Assembly: GCA_040143965.1 (NCBI GenBank)
Contig: JASJQH010006956.1
Span: 1 to 32,679, forward strand
From: Basidiobolus ranarum
Taxonomy: Eukaryota > Basidiobolomycota > Basidiobolomycetes > Basidiobolales
Length of the DNA: 32,679 bases
Reading direction: 5' to 3'
Shown here: piece after piece, positions 1-11,900 of the stretch
How positions within the stretch are numbered: the stretch's first letter is position 1
Layout: each line of letters opens with the position of its first letter
Notes under the pieces: generated by a model
The model's database searches: none
What the model was told of the DNA's origin: nothing
What the model saw: only the letters and a program-made list of their open reading frames with translations
Program-made: the position numbers and the translations under genes

Positions 1-1674
1 GATCACCTGGAGGGGCTCCACCACCGCCTCCACCGCCACCCCCTAATCAGAACGGAAAAGCTCCGACAACTTCCATCAATGGTCTCTCACCCATCAACAC
101 GAATCCGCCACCACCTCCCCCGCCCACAACTGCCACCATCGGAACAAATCAATTTCCAGGGTCACCCACTTCACCCACTTCCAAGCCAATTCCTACGATA
201 CCTATGAGACAAATTTTCTGGAAAAAATTGAGTCCATATCAAACGAAAAATACGATCTGGCACAAAGTAACTTTCGAAGAAGTATTATTGGATACAGTAG
301 AATTAGAAGAGTTATTCTCCAAACCATTAAGTAATAACAAATCTACCACCTCCAATCTGGTCAAATCCCCGAAATTAAACAAAAAACCATTGGCTACTAC
401 ATTATTGGATATCACTAGAGCTAATAATATAGCTATCATGTTGTCAAGGATTAAGGCGACTTATACGGATATTTACAATGCAATTCTGGGAATGGATGAG
501 GTCTTGTTGTCCATCGAAAATCTTAAGGCGATTAAACAACATATACCGCAAAAGGAGGAGTTGGAAATGGTCCGTGCTTATGACGGAGATCCAAAAAATT
601 TGGGAAATGCGGAGAAATACTTTTTGGAGGTGATGCGGCTACCAAGAATGTCCGAGCGTCTTACGTGTATGATTTTCAAGAGAAGATTCGAGTTGGATGT
701 GGAGGAGTTAAAACCTGAGTTGAAGATCTTGTTTGAGGCCATTGCGGAGTTAAAGAAATCCGATCGTCTGTTGATCCTTTTGCATACAGTACTGAATATT
801 GGGAACTTTATGAACGGCAGCTCTTTCCGTGGAAATGCTAGTGGTTACATGTTGGATGCTTTACTGATGTTGAAGGATGTGCGAGCAAAAGATGGAAATA
901 AGAAAGGGATTCCTTCTTTGTTACACTATTTATGTTATCTGCTGCAGGAGAAAAACCCTCAGTTACTGACATTTATGGAGCAGTTGCCACATGTGGAAGC
1001 TGCAGCCAGAGTTTCCGTCCCCTCGGTAGTCAGTACCATTGAGGTTCTTGAGACGGGATTGCAACAAGTGCAGAAGGAAGTGGAGGTACTAACTAAAAGT
1101 AAGATTTCTGACAGCAATGATAAGTTTGTGCCCGTCATGACGGTAAGTGCATCAGATCTTGATAAAATCGGGATGTTTTGAAGATGATTAACATTTGATT
1201 CAAGGAATTTATTCGCTCCGCCGAAGCCACCGTCAAAACCATCTCCGAAATGCGACTTAAACTAGAGAAGGATCTCAACCATATGCTGACCTATTTTGGC
1301 GAGGATCCAAGCACTACTAAACCGGAGGATTTTTTCTCTACCATCGTATCTTTTTCTTCCGCCCTTCAAAAGGCCCATAAAGAGAATGACGAACAGAGGC
1401 AGAAGTCGATGCGTCGTCGGCAAACTCTTCTCAAGAAGGTAGGTTCAGTTATTACGCCATTCTCAATGATATATATTGATCCCGTGTTGTTTAGCCTACT
1501 ACAAATAAGCCACTTATGGGACCCAAAGTCATGGTCCAAGGTGAATTCGATGATGCAATTCGTGAGCTTCGATTTGGAATCAGAAGAAAGAGAAGTGACC
1601 GCCCCAAATCAACAGTTCTTAATGATCTCAATCTACTTGACAGCTTGATCAAAAAGCCATTACATGCTTCTTGA
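1..1674 (+). CDS. Formin, 3' part (FH1-FH2-DAD), 5' end outside the window
   Basis: Actin-nucleating formin, cut by the left edge. The frame is open from base 3. Exons are 3..1142, 1205..1438 and 1495..1674 (both introns phase 0), giving 517 residues. Residues 1 to about 66 are an FH1 domain with runs of seven to nine prolines, which would bind profilin-actin. The FH2 domain starts near residue 68 with FWKKL and includes NIAIMLSRIKATYTDIY, NIGNFMNGSSFRGNASGYML and GIPSLLHYL, all classic FH2 signatures. The second exon ends the FH2 coiled region. The third exon has GEFDDAIRELRFG followed by RRKR, which resembles a diaphanous autoregulatory domain (DAD). This suggests a Rho-controlled, autoinhibited formin whose GTPase-binding half lies upstream. 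The ATG at 204 is internal, because the proline-rich frame reads through it from upstream. The family call is very secure. Which formin paralogue it is cannot be told. Confidence 0.95.
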
Positions 1675-2090
1675 GCCAGTTTGATTGTTCTACATACCAC
1701 CTTACCCTCGTTGGGTGTAGTTAGCCACCCTATCAACATTGCTTTCTATTTCACAAAATGTAAATTCTTTTTACCACGTCATAATAGTACTAGACTGATT
1801 TTGTCATGCAATTAGTAAATACATGTGATGATTTTTATATTTATATTATATTATATAAACAGTATATTCTTGATTTTGTAGCGACGAACACGTGCTAGTC
1901 GTTAGAAAACTGGTTTAGCTGGAAACCAGTGAGGTGTGTTCATACAACTGGGGTTTGTGACTACCAGAGAGTATGCCAAGCGTGAATAAGGAAATCGATA
2001 AGCCCATAAGTTTGAAAATTTCCACTATAAAATATACTCCCTTCCCCACATCTTTTCAACACTTACTCCCCCCCCAAAAAAAAACGAACC
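1675..2090 (+). promoter_or_regulatory. Formin/peroxidase intergenic region with TATA box
   Basis: No gene is seen here. There is an AT-rich stretch near 1830-1870 and a 7-bp inverted repeat (1910-1916 with 1923-1929). A good TATA box, TATAAAAT, lies at 2026-2033, about 60 nt before the peroxidase ATG. A C-run followed by an A-run sits directly before the ATG. Confidence 0.5.
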
Positions 2091-2759
2091 ATGTCTCACG
2101 AAAATGAATATCAGAAGCCTGATAGCTCGGCTTCTAGAAGTCCGTGTCCAGCATTAAACGCTCTAGCTAATCATGGTTACTTTCCACGAGATGGTAAGAA
2201 ACTGGACAAAGCGACTATAGAAAGTGGCTTAATTACTGTATACAACCTTGATCCATCATTTGCTGAGTTCCTCACTAACACAGCACTGGAACGCTTGGGG
2301 GTTGAAGATGAAAATGGGAAACTGGTGTTGGAGAGCCTTGAGAAACTAGCAACACATAATGTCATCGAACACGACATTTCTTTGTCTCGACTTGACCATA
2401 GCATTGGCGATAATAATAATGCTAACCCAGAGCTTGTTGAGCAAATCGTTCAGGCTTCAGAAGATGGAGTAAATATAACTTTCGATGATTATGCCAAATT
2501 ACGAAGAGAACGTTACGAACAATGCAAAAATAATCCAGGGTTGACATGGGGATTACAACAAAAGCAAACAGCGTATGGCGAATCCTCATTATTGTTAAAC
2601 GTTTTTGGTAACGGACATACAACCAAGAAAGCTGAAATTGTAACGATCTTCCAACATGAGAAAATCCCTGAAACCTTTGTTAAGCCTAGCTCACCCGTGA
2701 CATTTAATCAGGTACGTTGGACAGCCTTTAAGTTGTTGGTCAAAAATTGGTTTAAATAA
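2091..2759 (+). CDS. Heme-thiolate peroxidase (chloroperoxidase / short unspecific peroxygenase family)
   Basis: Predicted to use hydrogen peroxide for halogenation or oxygen insertion through a cysteine-ligated heme. The PCP motif with the heme-ligating Cys is at residues 18-20 (Cys19), followed by ALNALANHGYFPRDGK, typical of the family. EHD at 93-95, followed by SLSRLD, matches the acid-base site of short peroxygenases. The N-terminus (MSHENEYQKPDSS) has no hydrophobic signal peptide, so an intracellular or non-classically exported enzyme is inferred. Two C-termini are possible. Reading through gives 222 residues ending at 2759. A GTACGT donor at 2712 with an acceptor at 2858 would instead add a short exon, 2859..2894 (TSVSVRNHFCQ). 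AATAAA at 2890-2895 overlaps that alternative stop. The gene has its own TATA box and reads in the same direction as the formin. The family is secure. The substrate is unknown. Confidence 0.9.
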   Translation: MSHENEYQKPDSSASRSPCPALNALANHGYFPRDGKKLDKATIESGLITVYNLDPSFAEFLTNTALERLGVEDENGKLVLESLEKLATHNVIEHDISLSRLDHSIGDNNNANPELVEQIVQASEDGVNITFDDYAKLRRERYEQCKNNPGLTWGLQQKQTAYGESSLLLNVFGNGHTTKKAEIVTIFQHEKIPETFVKPSSPVTFNQVRWTAFKLLVKNWFK

Positions 2760-2894
2760 GGGCTAAATCGTATAAATCGGTTTAAATCCATGTTTAATAA
2801 TACTTGTAATTTGTGTAATCCACCCAACTATTTGTTACTACAAACAATATGAATTTAGACTTCAGTGTCAGTGCGTAATCATTTCTGCCAATAA

Positions 2895-3294
2895 AATCCA
2901 TATTTTTCCTTATCCAAGTAAATGCCGAAGCTAACCAATTGATTCTCACCTGACGATAATGCTTGGCGATAGGGAAATAGTTAGGTTATCTTGATTATCT
3001 TGTCCAGTGAGGTTGATTTAAGGGGTCTATTGTTGAGTGAATTGGCATATACTCAGTGATTTAATTGACTTTTTCTTTGTTCTCGTACCATTAATTCATT
3101 TAGTTAAAAAAAAAGGTTGTGGTTAGGTAGAACTAATAAAAGACTTGGACTTGGGAATACTTGTGACCGGTGAAATTTACTTTTTACTAAATCGAGACCC
3201 GTACTCTTTACCTTTCTTTGAAGTGCGGTTTGTTGGTGATTTGCTTGATGCTATCTTATAAAAGTTAGGCAACTCTCAGTTTACTTTTTTTACC
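2895..3294 (+). promoter_or_regulatory. Peroxidase/S2P intergenic region with TATA box
   Basis: No coding signal was found. TATAAAAG at 3257-3264 lies about 30 nt before the S2P start codon and is the only clear promoter element. A poly-A run lies near 3105-3115. Confidence 0.45.
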
Positions 3295-5482
3295 ATGACT
3301 CCGTTTTACTTTTTTCTTTTTCTACTCTTATTTTGGAGTATCCTCCCGTTGACAATTAAAGCACTCCGTAAACTGAAAGAGGTATTTTATTTAATAAATG
3401 GTCACATATGGTACCTTTTTATCCGCTTCAAATATCGGGTATTAAATGTACCTTTTCTCTCTCTCTATTCTGTAGACTAGAAAAAGTGAGGGCTTATTCA
3501 TAGAGGAGACTGCTTCAGAGCATGAGAATGAAGTTACCTCTTGTAGTTCACGCCACTCAATTCATACCTCTCTATTCCAAATCCGCTACACAACCACTTC
3601 TTTAAATGGATTTTTTCGGAAGGTAGCTACTTACTCGCCAAATTTCTGGAATCACTGGTTTACTGTTGGTGTATGCTTTGGCTTAGCAGCTATGTTATTT
3701 GGTCTTGGACTGATAGCACTGGCAGGTTGGAGAATAAGCGTAGTTTTATGTCAAAACTGGTTTGCGAATAAAACCGAAATAGGGGACGGTCTTCCCAATG
3801 ACTCTTCTGACGGAGAACCCTCTGGACAAGTGTTGATCCCTATGGTTTGTCTTAATTCTTAAATGACCTTCTCGACTTAGTTTTCATACTTTTGAATGTC
3901 AATAGATTCCTGGCGTAACCTTACCTCTCTCTCATTTGGTTTACTATCTTCTAGCTCTATTCATTTCTGGTATAGTCCATGAAGTGGGTCATGCAGTTGC
4001 AGCTATATGGTATGGTTTCATATGTGGTTTAAAATACATCTCGCAGGAGCGCTAATTATCTTTATTAATAGTGAACGCGTACCTGTTCATTCATTTGGAA
4101 CTTTCCTCATCTTCTTATATCCTGGAGCATTTGTTGACATTTCTTCACGTAATCTAACCCTTTTGTCACCCTTTCGTAAGCTACGGGTGATCTGTGCGGG
4201 AGTGTGGCATAACGCGGTACTTTTTTTAATTATTTGGTGTCTATTGTCCAGTGGAGCCATGAATTTGGGATTTAGTTTGGTCGGTTGGACTATACTCCAT
4301 CCAAATGATGGATTGGCCGTTGTTAATGTTGCTCAAGTAAGGATTGTGAAGAGTGAACTGCAAATACTGAATCTCACTAATGATGGTTATGTTTAGGATT
4401 CCCCGCTTAGTACCTTCCTTTCACAATCTTCTTTAATCACCCGATTGGATGATACACCATTGGATCATGGATTTGACTCTTGGAGCCGGTTTTTGTTGGA
4501 AGCACCATCTCAAGATAGGTTGGAGCATTCTAAAGGGTTTTGTGTGTTGCAGCCTGAAATGGAAGGTGAGGATGGATCTATTATGGTGGTTGAAGAATTG
4601 AATATATTAACCTTTTGAATGTAGTGGAGCCTCTGGAGTGTTGCGAGATTTCTAGTCAGCACCCATTTGGTCAAAGTCATAACGAGTCAATCAGTTGCTT
4701 CACATCACTCGTAGATACTGAACAAGAGGTTGGTTCAACGTTGTGATAGAAAGTGTGATTCCAATTACTGATTGATAGTTGTTCATTTAGATTGGGCCAA
4801 AGTTCGCATGTCTTCCTTCCATGCAAACCATCACGCAAGGTAAACGTTGTCAAGTGAACACAGATTGTGATGTTTATCATCAAGATGGATTCACCAGTGG
4901 AAACTGCATGGAGCCATATAATTCACAATCTAACGCGAAACTGCTGAGAATCTATTTCCGTGAGCCAGAGTGGAATCTCGAATCTGTATCCGATGTAAAC
5001 GACAAAGTGGTTGTATTTATGGGTGATTACGCTGAAGTCTGGAACACTGGTAAACGTAACTCTCATCCCAGCTTTAACCCATGACATATACTGAATTTGA
5101 AATTGTATAGTTCAAGTGAGCGTTCTTAGACCTCGTTGGTGGTTTATTCCTACCTCTCTACCTTTCATGGTGGAGTCCACTTTAAGGTTAGTGATTTTAA
5201 TGTACTGCTTGTTACTTTCGTCATACTCAATGATCCACCTTTAGATACATACTCTCTTTCACCCTTGCTCTGTCTATTTTAAATATTCTTCCGGCCTATC
5301 ATCTGGATGGACATCACGCATTAAGCGCTATTCTTAGTATGATCTTCTCTTGTGAACAAGGGAGCAACGGGCAAATTCAATTAAAGAAAGCCACGGAAAA
5401 AACCATTCTAATGGTCACTAGCGTCCTAATGGGTTGGGTTGTCATAGGTAGTCTTATTGTGGTTATTCTTGGTCTCCACTAA
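3295..5482 (+). CDS. MBTPS2: Site-2 protease, membrane zinc metalloprotease (M50A, MBTPS2-like)
   Basis: Intramembrane protease that makes the second cut releasing membrane-tethered transcription factors such as SREBP, in Golgi/ER membranes. Nine exons: 3295..3381, 3476..3844, 3906..4009, 4072..4336, 4397..4565, 4625..4728, 4791..5049, 5111..5186 and 5245..5482. The product is 556 residues (human 519). The zinc-binding HEVGH is at residues 177-181, in GIVHEVGHAVAA. FGTFLIFLYPGAFVDIS and CAGVWHNAVLFL closely follow the metazoan enzyme. A PDZ-like segment (EDSP equivalent: QDSPLSTFL) and a Cys-rich luminal loop (ECCEIS, FACLPSM, RCQVNTDC) follow. The second metal-binding motif, LDG, is at 498-500 in NILPAYHLDGHHAL. 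Several hydrophobic segments fit a polytopic protein. No SREBP or site-1 protease gene is in the window. Some introns start GTTTGT or GTTAGT rather than GTAAGT. Confidence 0.93.
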
Positions 5483-5992
5483 GTACAAAGAGACATTCCC
5501 TCTCCCCTTATGTGTATAGTCATGGTAAAATAATGTATTTTCAAACTGTACCTTCATTATCGGCATCTGTTCAATCAATATTGGTGTGACTTGTCTTGCG
5601 CTGTCGTCGCGTCGATGTAATCCATTGAGCTAACCCTTTAGGATTGTCCTATCGAACTAATCATTCCAGAATAAAGAGCTATCTAAAGAGTATAGAAGAA
5701 AGGCGAGATATGAGTGAAGATCAGATTGGGTGGCGAAGTAAGCAATTGATATCCAGTTGATCCATCACCGAGAACTTAAATATATAGAACGTTCCGATGA
5801 TTAAAAGTTAATTTAATATTTCGATGATAATGAACCTCAATATTACTTGTATTCATGCTCCAACTATATACACGTTCTCTTACCTCTACCCTTTCAATCT
5901 TACTAATTAAATTAGTGTAAAGTTTGTTGATCCGATATTCTTTAAGCATCTTCTCTATGCCGAGATATCTCAAAGCATACTTTTGAGGGGAA
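5483..5992. other. S2P/VPS13 intergenic region
   Basis: About 510 bases with no convincing coding frame on either strand. It is AT-rich and presumably holds the S2P 3' UTR and the VPS13 promoter. No clear TATA box lies close to the VPS13 start. Confidence 0.4.
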
Positions 5993-8900
5993 ATGTTTGA
6001 AACACTTGTGGCAAATATGCTGAATAAATTCCTGGGGGATTATGTGTCCAATTTAGAGACCACCCAGTTGAATATCGCCATATGGAAAGGTATTTCCTCC
6101 ACTTTGTATGGAGTTTTGGAGTTGAACTCACTTTTAAGAAACACTACTCATATTAGGTGACGTGAAGTTACGAGGACTAAAACTTAGAAAAGAAGCCCTT
6201 GATAAATTAAACTTACCCATCGTTGTTTTAGAAGGTAGTTGAAGAACCGCACACTTATTTACTTCCGTACAGTCTTTAGAATAAATGAATAATATTTTGA
6301 CTTACAAGGGTGCTTGGGGGAGCTTACTTTAACGATTCCTTGGCAAAGTTTGAAAACCCAACCTGTACGAGTATTCGTGGACAATGTGTATGTCCTTGTT
6401 ACCCCTAAAAGAGACGATATGGTTAGTTCTTTTCGAACCTCTTGCTTAGAATGCCCAATCATTAATGTTTCTCTTATTCGGGCATCTTTAGTATAACCCT
6501 AAGGAGGAAGAAGAACGCTTACAAAAATGGAAACAAGAAAAGTTGGAGACACTTGACTTACTGAATGCAAAATCTAATTCTGTGCCTGATGACAGTAAGC
6601 TTTCTTGATCAATATTTGATAATATCATTGTACTCAACGTTCTCTTGCTAATAACAATGTTAGCTATGGAAGAGGCTAAATCAAACACCTTTACCATGCA
6701 GTTGATCACCAAAATTATAGATAATCTACAGGTGTCAATTAATAATATACATGTTCGATATGAAGATCAAGTTAGCAATCCTGAGGTAGGTCGTAAGTTA
6801 TCTCCATTGTTCTTCATTCGTTATTGATTCCTTCGTTAGCGTCCCTTTTCTGTCGGTGTAACGCTTTCTGAGCTATCAGGGATCTCAACCGATGACCATT
6901 GGAATGAAAAATTCATCAGTCAACATACAGATACCATACATAAAGTTTGTCCAATTACCCATGTGTCTTGAAAACTCTCTTACTGACACTTCATAGCTTC
7001 TAAAATTGAAATCACTGGGTATCTATTGGAATACCGAATTCCAGTCTTTGGCCGGAAAAAGTTCCGAAAATTTTGCAAATCTTGTAAGTTGACAAAAGGC
7101 GACATTCCTTGGAAAACTTCACTAAGCATGGATAATTGTAGATTGCTTCCGAGAAGAATAATCATTTGAACCATCAATTCATTTTGAAACCAGTCTCTGG
7201 CACCGGAAGGGTAAGCATACAAAGTAGAATCCCTCCCTTCAATGAATATTCTAGACTAACTCTCTCTTGATGTGATTAGCTTATGTTAAATAAATCCTTT
7301 AGCGTAGATAGAGCCAAGAATGTCGCGCTCTTCTTGTTCGATGAATTTGGAGTGGTCATTGATGATGAACAGTATCGTGATCTATTTCTTCTCCTCGACC
7401 TGTTTGAATGCTCAGCCAAGCAACAAAAGGTTGGTTTATTCCTTGACCATCGTTTACCTTGGAATATCTCACTAATAGATGCTCCAGTATCGTAAATTTC
7501 GACCACCTCAATATCTTACTCCGATGAACAATCCTAGAGTGTGGCTCAAATTTGCGGGTAATCCTAGCATCTCTAGGCCTCAACATAGTGGCATCACTGA
7601 CAAAACTTCTCTAGGAAACTCTGTTCTTTCTGAAATTCAAGAAAAAAACCGTAGATGGACTTGGAAATATATAAAGGAGAGAAGAGATGATAGGAAAACA
7701 TACATCCCCCTGTATATCCGCTCAAAACTGGAGACTCTTGATATTCAAGTAAGTGGATAATTTCATATGAAATTGGAACCTTTAGAAATTCATCACCAAA
7801 TCTCAGGGACAGCAACAGCTTTCAATGCTCGAGAGAAAATTATCTTTTGAAGATATCCGGTTCTATCGTACAATCGCACATAAGCAATTAGCCAAGAAGA
7901 AGGATTTATTGAGTATGCTTCAAGCATTCACACTCCTCATACGCCATCTACTGACCTATTTGTTTAGATCAAAAGCGACAAAGGGAGAGCAATGGTTGGT
8001 TTAGCTGGTTAGGCTGGATCAATTCAGTGAGTAAAAGAAGTTTCTCTCAGCAACAATTGAGAAACTGATACATATATATATTAGGATGATGAGGAAGAGG
8101 ATCCCGAAGTACTGTTGGAAAAGCATAAACAAGTACTCTACGATGCTATCGATTTTAATGAGGATCTACCTGCATTTGAAATCCCTAAAGAGGTTCGTTC
8201 CTAACCCTATGATTTTCTGTTCTAAGTGAAGTTGTAAATCAACCCCAAGTTGCTTTTTAGTGTGCAATAGTTTCGGTTACTACTCAGCTCAAGTCAGGAT
8301 CACTGACATTAAGACAATCGTCACACAACTCGAACAAAGATATAGCCTCACTTGTATTCGACACGGTTACGTTAGAGTTTTTGAACCGACCTGATTCTTT
8401 TAGAGTGGCGTTGTCCTTGAAAGGGTTGGAACTCTATGATGGTGTCACTGAGGGAACTCTCTACCCATTACTTCTACGAGTTCAAGAGAATGATGGGGAA
8501 CTGGATGAACCATTGACTATTATGGATGACAAGTAAGCCGCGCACAGTCACCCAAATTCTATCACTATGGATTAATGTCAAATATCAGTGCTCATACTTT
8601 AGGTATTCAAGATCATGAGAGCCAATTTTTCAAATTGGTTTTTGAACACAATCCTCTAGACAAACAAGCAGATAATGGCTTGATGGTAAAGATGCGAAAC
8701 CTTGAAGTATATTACAACAAATTCGCGATAAATGCTATATCATCGTTTCTGAGAACTACTGAGTCTGCGCTAGAATCTATAACTCCTTTAATAGTCAGTA
8801 TGTTGAAATACACAGCATCATCGATCCCAGTTTAATAGTAGTTTTGATAGGAGGCTGCCGGAAGTACGTTCGACGAATTGAGTTTACAAACTAGGGCTAG

Positions 8901-11900
8901 CTTGCAATATGTATTGGAGACCCACAAGACTCTAGACCTGAATGTTGATATGCGAGCTCCCATATTCATATTCCCCGAAAGGTTTCTTCTCATTACACTA
9001 GAACGACTTGTACTTCATCTTTACTTACAGTTTTTAAATAATAAGTTGTACCGATCCAAAAGCTCATGTAGTTGTCCTTGACTCTGGACATGCTACCGTT
9101 AAAAGTGAGCTAATTAGTAACGAGCAAAGGCAAGAAGAATCGAAGACTCCTGAGAGCCTCATGTACGACAAATTCACCATTGAAATGACATCAGTACAGG
9201 TATGTACACTATTCTCGAAAGTATTCTATATATCACTTCAATGAGTACCTTTTTCTCCTCTTTAGATTCTAGTCGGGAGATCGGTGAGAGAATGCTTGGA
9301 GAAAATCAAAGAAACCGAGCAGACGGACGATGATCTTCATGTTGTTGATAGAATCAGTATGAGGTTTTCTGTTGAGATGTCCATTCTTGCCAACTCAGAT
9401 ATCACTCAATTAAAAATCGCTGGGAGTCTTCCGCTGCTGAAAATAAACTTTTCTGATAGAAAATACCGAACTATCATGCGGCTGGTGGATCTTGTTATCA
9501 ATGATGAGCACCCCACCACTACCAAACCAGCAATCAGCAATGGAAGCAAGAAAAAAGAGTCTGATTGGAATGACAATAAACATGGCGAATCTTCCGAGGC
9601 GTTGGTAATATTTTTTCGTATTGAAGTTTAAAATCTTTATGTATTAGGAACTCACGCTTCTTATCCAACAGGATGCCGTCGCTAGGAACCCCGAGCACAA
9701 AGAACTTGAATTTACCTTTAAAATCGAGAAATTCGTCGCATCTTTGAGAAAAACCGGAAAAGGCAACGAAAAAGAAGAGATCTTGGCTGAAGTGTATCTT
9801 GATCAGTTGCTGGTATGCCTCGTTACAAGACCTTATGATATGGAGGTCAGCGTAAAGTTAAAGTCTTTATTGGTGAACGATAAAATGAATCCGGGTAAAG
9901 GATTTGAGCAAATGATCACCTCCAAGGTTGACAATCCAAGTGGACCAAATCAAAGTCTTTTAAGCCTTGTTTATCACAGTGTTAAGCCAGAATCTCCTGA
10001 ATTTGTTTCAAAATATGAATCAACGGATCAATCGCTCGACATAGTCTTTTCTTCGGTTTGTATTGTGATTACTAGTAGAAGCGTTCTCACATTGTATGAC
10101 TTTATCTTGGCCACCTTTGTCGATGATCAGTATCCTGACCAAAAGGATTTGATGGATGCCAATTCGTCTCAGAGCTCGTCGACTCTTGCAGGTGCCTCCA
10201 CCTCTACAGGTATACTCAAAATTAAGGCTGAAGTGACTATGATCAGCTTTATTCTCAATAACGAAGGGACTCGCCTCTCGACAATCTCATTGTCTAAAGG
10301 AAAAATATCCATGGTCTTTCAGGAAAGCGCACTTATTGTTGGGGCTCAACTTGGAGGAATACATATCACTGACGATATGGTAAGAGGTAGCTTAGAGCAC
10401 TTCAATCAACTGGTAACTATTAAGGGAGATGAACTGGCAGATTTTCGCTATGAGACTTTCAACTGGGAGAGCGATCAAAAAGATTATCCAGGCTATGACT
10501 CTTCGGTCTACTTTCGACTCGGTTCTATTCAAATCGCATTTTTGGAAAATGCCATCCGAGAAATTCTGTCATTTGGTGAGAAATTTGCGGAAATGCACCA
10601 GTTATTCGAGTCAGCTAGGCAAGCGGCAGTGGAATCGGCCACTCAATTGCAACAGCATGCGTCTAAAATGCGCTTTGATGTTGCTATCAAATCTCCCATC
10701 ATTATCTTCCCGCGCGGTGGAGCATACGTTAAAGATGCATTGATCGCTAATCTTGGAGAGATCTCCTTTACAAACAATTTCACTCAAGGAGAGATGGGAT
10801 GCTTTTGGAGCAAGTCGGATCTTGCCATCAATAAGATTCACCTGTCCTCTTCATTCTACATGGAAGAAACTTTCCCTCAGATTCTTCAAATCATCGATAA
10901 TGTAGATATTAATTTCACGATGGTTCATAGTGAACACGTCCATGAAACCAGAAGACCAGATACCGAGGTAAGAGGCACTTTAGAATTGTCAAACTTCGTA
11001 CATTAATGACTCGTATTTAAATCACTATTTCAGATAGTTGGAGCCATCTCAGACATAAAGATGTGTTTAACGGAGCAACAATACGCATTCCTGATTGAAA
11101 TCTTCAACTCCATCATGGCTATGAGTGGGGGCTCTTCTGGTGATGCTATGGAAGTTACTGGCCAAGCCATTACCATTTCACCGGCAGACACTCAAGTTAT
11201 CGAGTATACCTCGGCTCCAAAAGGAGGACGTGAGACTTGGATTTACTTGGATTGTATTCTTTCATTGAACATGATATACCTCGAGATCTTCGCTGGATGT
11301 GGAAAGACAAAGAAAGAAATGCCCAATTCAAGTCTATGTCGTCTTACCTTAAAAGAGGCTTTGCTTAAATATCAAACTCTGACTGATAACTCCACTAGCG
11401 CAGAGCTTCAAATTCATACGTTAGAGGTGGTAGATACTCGTCCACATATTGATAGCAAATTCAAAGAAATCATTCCTGCTGTACGTTTTGATGAGCCACA
11501 ATTCATGGCATTTATTCGCACGAGCGCTTCACAAGATGTCCACTTGTCCATCACAGTTGACTCTCCTAAAATCCTGTTGGTTTTGGATCCATTGTTTGCC
11601 ATTCGAGACTTTTTCTTCGGTGCTTTCCAGCCAAATGCCGCTATGGTAGATAGAGTACAGGAGTTGACTTGCGAAAGTGCACCATTACCCTACACAGAAG
11701 AAAGTGGACGACTGACCTACACTGTCAACATTATTGATGTGGAAATTCAGGTTTTGGAGGATGTGGGCAAGTCCAATTCGGAAGCAATGGTGCTTTGTGC
11801 ATCTCAGATTTTCATTCAACAAACAGAATACTTGGATTTAAATTGCAATCAGATTGGCCTGTTTCTATGTCGAATGGATAAGCGGTCCAATGCACTTCGC

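Noticed and set aside
204-1181. ATG at 204 as the formin start and 1181 as its end
   Set aside because: The same frame is open and proline-rich back to base 3, and the frame past 1142 is an intron joining exon 1205.
4007-4396. A separate small gene with a hydrophobic product
   Set aside because: It is exon 4 of the site-2 protease read through its flanking introns.
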